A stretch of 16,999 bases of DNA, from positions 1 through 16,999 of the forward strand of contig JBAXYJ010000035.1 of assembly GCA_041670885.1 (NCBI GenBank). Reading direction: 5' to 3'. Positions 14,997-16,999 of the stretch are shown piece by piece. Numbering within the stretch: position 1 is the first letter of the stretch; every line of letters starts with the position of its first letter. The position numbers and the translations under genes were made by a program. This DNA is from JAJBWD01 sp041670885. Lineage in GTDB: Bacteria > Bacillota > Clostridia > Clostridiales > Clostridiaceae. Below the pieces are notes generated by a model, which worked only from the letters and a program-made list of their open reading frames with translations, did not search any database and was not told the origin of the DNA.

Positions 14997-15944
14997 ATGA
15001 GCGGAAAGTGGCTGGAAATAGACATAATAACAGAGAGCAAATGGATTGAAGTGATGACAGGAATATTATATTCTCTTGATGTTAAGGGAATAGCAATAGA
15101 AGATCCCAATGATATGCTGGAAAAAGAAAATAACCCATTATGCTGGGATTATGCAGACCTGAACATTCTAAAATACAAAGGAAAAAAATCAGTAGTTACA
15201 GGATATTTTGATGCCAGTTTCGATGAAAAAGATATTACTTTAAAAATAGAAGATAAGATAAGAGATTTAGAGCAGGAAGGATATCATATAGGAGATTATC
15301 AGATAACGAATAAATCAATATATGAGGAAGATTGGGCTAATAACTGGAAGAAATATTACAAGACAACAAAAATTGGAGAGAAGATAGTAGTAGTTCCAAT
15401 GTGGAAAAGCTATACGCCAAAGGGCGGGGAAGCAGTAATTAAAATGGATCCAGGCATGGCATTTGGTACAGGGACTCATGAAACAACAAGAATGTGCGTT
15501 AAAGCCTTAGAAAGACATGTTAAAAATAATTCAGAGGTTTTTGACATAGGAACAGGCTCAGGTATTTTATCTATTGCTGCCTCAAAGCTGGGAGCTAAAA
15601 AGGTAACAGCTGTTGATTTAGATAAGGTAGCAGTTGATGCTGCCAGGGATAATGTTTCATTTAATAATATAAATAATGTGGAAGTATTAAATGGAAATCT
15701 GATGGATTTAGTAAAAGGAAAAGCAGATATTGTAGTTGCAAATATCATTGCAGATATTATTATGCTTTTAGCAAAGGATGTTAAAAGTTACTTAAAGGAT
15801 GATGGAGTATTTATTTCCTCCGGCATAATTAAAGACAGAAAAGATGATGTTATAGAAAAACTTAAAATTGAAGGATATAATATTATAAATGTTTCAGAAG
15901 AAGGAGAATGGGTGGCTGTTGAGGCTAATATTAAAGGAGAATAA
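14997..15944 (+). CDS. prmA: Ribosomal protein L11 methyltransferase
   Basis: A 315-residue SAM-dependent enzyme that trimethylates ribosomal protein L11. The N-terminal substrate domain (about 1-115) opens with KWLEIDIITESKWIEVMTGIL, and a linker with EEDWANNWKKYYKTTKIGEKIVVVPMW is diagnostic. The Rossmann-type domain carries MAFGTGTHETTR, DIGTGSGILSIAASKLGA (SAM motif I), VTAVDLDKVAVDAARDN and VVANIIADII (the NxxxxxI catalytic block). ATG 14997 is chosen because GGAGGA (14986-14991) lies 5 bases upstream; a frame open from 14964 would start inside the terminator hairpin. The length then equals the usual 310-315. rsmE follows after two bases. The prmA-rsmE-mtaB order behind dnaJ matches yqeT-yqeU-yqeV of B. 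subtilis. Confidence 0.96.
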   Translation: MSGKWLEIDIITESKWIEVMTGILYSLDVKGIAIEDPNDMLEKENNPLCWDYADLNILKYKGKKSVVTGYFDASFDEKDITLKIEDKIRDLEQEGYHIGDYQITNKSIYEEDWANNWKKYYKTTKIGEKIVVVPMWKSYTPKGGEAVIKMDPGMAFGTGTHETTRMCVKALERHVKNNSEVFDIGTGSGILSIAASKLGAKKVTAVDLDKVAVDAARDNVSFNNINNVEVLNGNLMDLVKGKADIVVANIIADIIMLLAKDVKSYLKDDGVFISSGIIKDRKDDVIEKLKIEGYNIINVSEEGEWVAVEANIKGE

Positions 15945-15946
15945 GC

Positions 15947-16699
15947 ATGCATAAGTTTTTTGTTCCGCCGGAGAACTTTGGAAGTTACCAGGCAGTAATT
16001 ACCGGAGATGATGTAAAACATATATATAAGGTTTTAAGATTAACTAAAGGTGAAAAAATAACCATCAATAATTTAAATGGAAAAGAGTTTATTGGAGAAA
16101 TTGCAGATGTAACTAAAGAAAAAGTTACCGTGAAAATATTAGAACAGCAGGAAGCTCATAGTGAAAGCAGCATAGATATTCACCTTTATCAAGGAATGCC
16201 AAAGGCCTCAAAAATGGATGGAATAGTTCAAAAAGGAACGGAACTTGGGGTAAACAGGATAATACCTATATGGACTAAAAGAGTTATTATACGGCGTGAG
16301 GAAGCATCTGGAAATAAAGCAGACAGGTGGAGAAAGATAGCAATAGAGGCCTGTAAGCAGTGTAAGAGAAGCAAAATTCCTGAAATTGAACAGGGAATAG
16401 AAATGAAGGAACTATATTTAAGGCTAAAAAGCTATGACCTGATAATCGTTCCTTATGAAAATAGTGAAAACTATGGCATAAAAGCCGTTAAAGAAAAATT
16501 TGAGGGAAAAGAAATTAAAAATATAGCTATAGTAATAGGACCTGAAGGCGGCTTTGAAGAAGATGAAATAGATAAGCTTAAAGCCTTGGGGGGGGAGATT
16601 GTTACGCTGGGGAAGAGAATATTAAGGACAGAGACAGCAGGAATAATAACCTCTGCAGTTATTCAGTATGAATTTGGAGATTTAGGAGGAACTGTTTAA
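15947..16699 (+). CDS. rsmE: 16S rRNA (uracil-1498-N3)-methyltransferase
   Basis: A 250-residue SPOUT-class methyltransferase that modifies U1498 of 16S rRNA near the decoding centre. The N-terminal PUA-like domain opens MHKFFVPPENF, with ITGDDVKHIYKVLRLTKGEKI around 24-44. The SPOUT domain shows QGMPKASKMDGIVQKGTELGV near 84-104, the SAM-knot signatures AIVIGPEGGFEEDEI near 190-204 and VTLGKRILRTETAG near 220-234. Length is standard. ATG 15947 has AAGGAGA just inside the prmA end, two bases after its stop. Its TAA shares one base with the mtaB ATG, so all three genes are one tightly coupled unit. Confidence 0.96.
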   Translation: MHKFFVPPENFGSYQAVITGDDVKHIYKVLRLTKGEKITINNLNGKEFIGEIADVTKEKVTVKILEQQEAHSESSIDIHLYQGMPKASKMDGIVQKGTELGVNRIIPIWTKRVIIRREEASGNKADRWRKIAIEACKQCKRSKIPEIEQGIEMKELYLRLKSYDLIIVPYENSENYGIKAVKEKFEGKEIKNIAIVIGPEGGFEEDEIDKLKALGGEIVTLGKRILRTETAGIITSAVIQYEFGDLGGTV

Positions 16700-16999
16700 T
16701 GAAGGTTGCTTTTTCCACCTTAGGGTGCAGAGTTAATACATATGAGACAGAGGCTTTAATTGAGCTTTTTAAAGAAGAAGGATACCAGATAGTAGATTTT
16801 GGGGAAAAAGCAGATGTATATGTTATAAATTCCTGTACAGTTACAAGTATGGGAGACAAAAAATCCAGGCAGATGGTTCACAGGGCTCATAGATTAAATG
16901 AAGGTGCAAGAATTGCCATGGTGGGCTGCTATTCTCAGATTAAACCTGAAGAGGTATCAAAAATTCCGGGAATAAATATAGTTCTTGGAACAAGAAATA
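16699..16999 (+). CDS. mtaB: tRNA (N6-threonylcarbamoyladenosine-37) methylthiotransferase MtaB, N-terminal part
   Basis: The first 100 residues of a radical SAM methylthiotransferase, cut by the window edge (full proteins are about 430 residues). MtaB converts t6A37 to ms2t6A37 in tRNAs reading ANN codons. The N-terminal MTTase domain shows its three cluster cysteines: C10 in STLGCRVNTYETEA, C46 in VINSCTVTSMGDKKSRQ and C77 in MVGCYSQIKPEE. The pattern TLGCRVNTYETE fits MtaB better than MiaB, and the place right behind rsmE matches B. subtilis yqeV. The ATG overlaps the rsmE stop by one base (TAATG), with TAGGAGGAA a few bases upstream. The radical SAM and TRAM domains lie outside the window. 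Confidence 0.92.
   Translation, partial: MKVAFSTLGCRVNTYETEALIELFKEEGYQIVDFGEKADVYVINSCTVTSMGDKKSRQMVHRAHRLNEGARIAMVGCYSQIKPEEVSKIPGINIVLGTRN

Noticed and set aside
1..16999. CRISPR array, insertion sequence or defence system
   Set aside because: I saw no regularly spaced repeats, transposase, nuclease or toxin-antitoxin genes; apart from the left edge the gene order is conserved chromosomal backbone.

Overview
The window looks like a chromosomal segment from a low-GC, endospore-forming Firmicute of the Clostridium type. The evidence is the AT-rich codon use, strong purine-rich ribosome binding sites, the sporulation genes gpr and spoIIP, and a CIRCE/HrcA-controlled heat-shock operon. A selenocysteine tRNA remnant suggests a lineage that uses selenocysteine. 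I cannot name a species from sequence alone.

Layout. Positions 1-405 hold the end of an unidentified reading frame, a broken tRNA-Sec (selC) remnant and a strong terminator hairpin. Positions 406-4037 (+) carry a HAD-family phosphatase/phosphomutase, an unrecognised 87-residue protein, a ComEC-like DNA-uptake channel without its usual metallo-beta-lactamase domain, and holA (DNA polymerase III delta). rpsT (ribosomal protein S20) lies convergent on the minus strand at 4131-4397 with its own promoter and terminator. Positions 4617-7005 (+) carry gpr, spoIIP and an unrecognised 94-residue membrane-anchored protein. Positions 7076-9992 carry lepA, behind a perfect-consensus sigma-A promoter, and hemW. 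Positions 10092-14925 are the CIRCE-controlled hrcA-grpE-dnaK-dnaJ operon. The window closes with prmA, rsmE and the 5' part of mtaB.

From comEC to mtaB the gene order matches the known Bacillus subtilis order comEC-holA-rpsT-gpr-spoIIP-yqxA-lepA-hemW-hrcA-grpE-dnaK-dnaJ-yqeT(prmA)-yqeU(rsmE)-yqeV(mtaB). Most of the window is therefore ordinary conserved backbone. The genes serve translation (rpsT, lepA, prmA, rsmE, mtaB), protein folding and its control (hrcA, grpE, dnaK, dnaJ), replication (holA), DNA uptake (comEC), haem trafficking (hemW), and spore engulfment and germination (spoIIP, gpr).

The unusual parts are the left edge (a split selC that may be the scar of an integrated element), the domain-short ComEC with its coupled small partner, two short lineage-specific proteins, and several hairpins just ahead of ribosome binding sites. 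I found no new defence system, CRISPR array or insertion sequence. The best candidate for undescribed biology is the selC junction.
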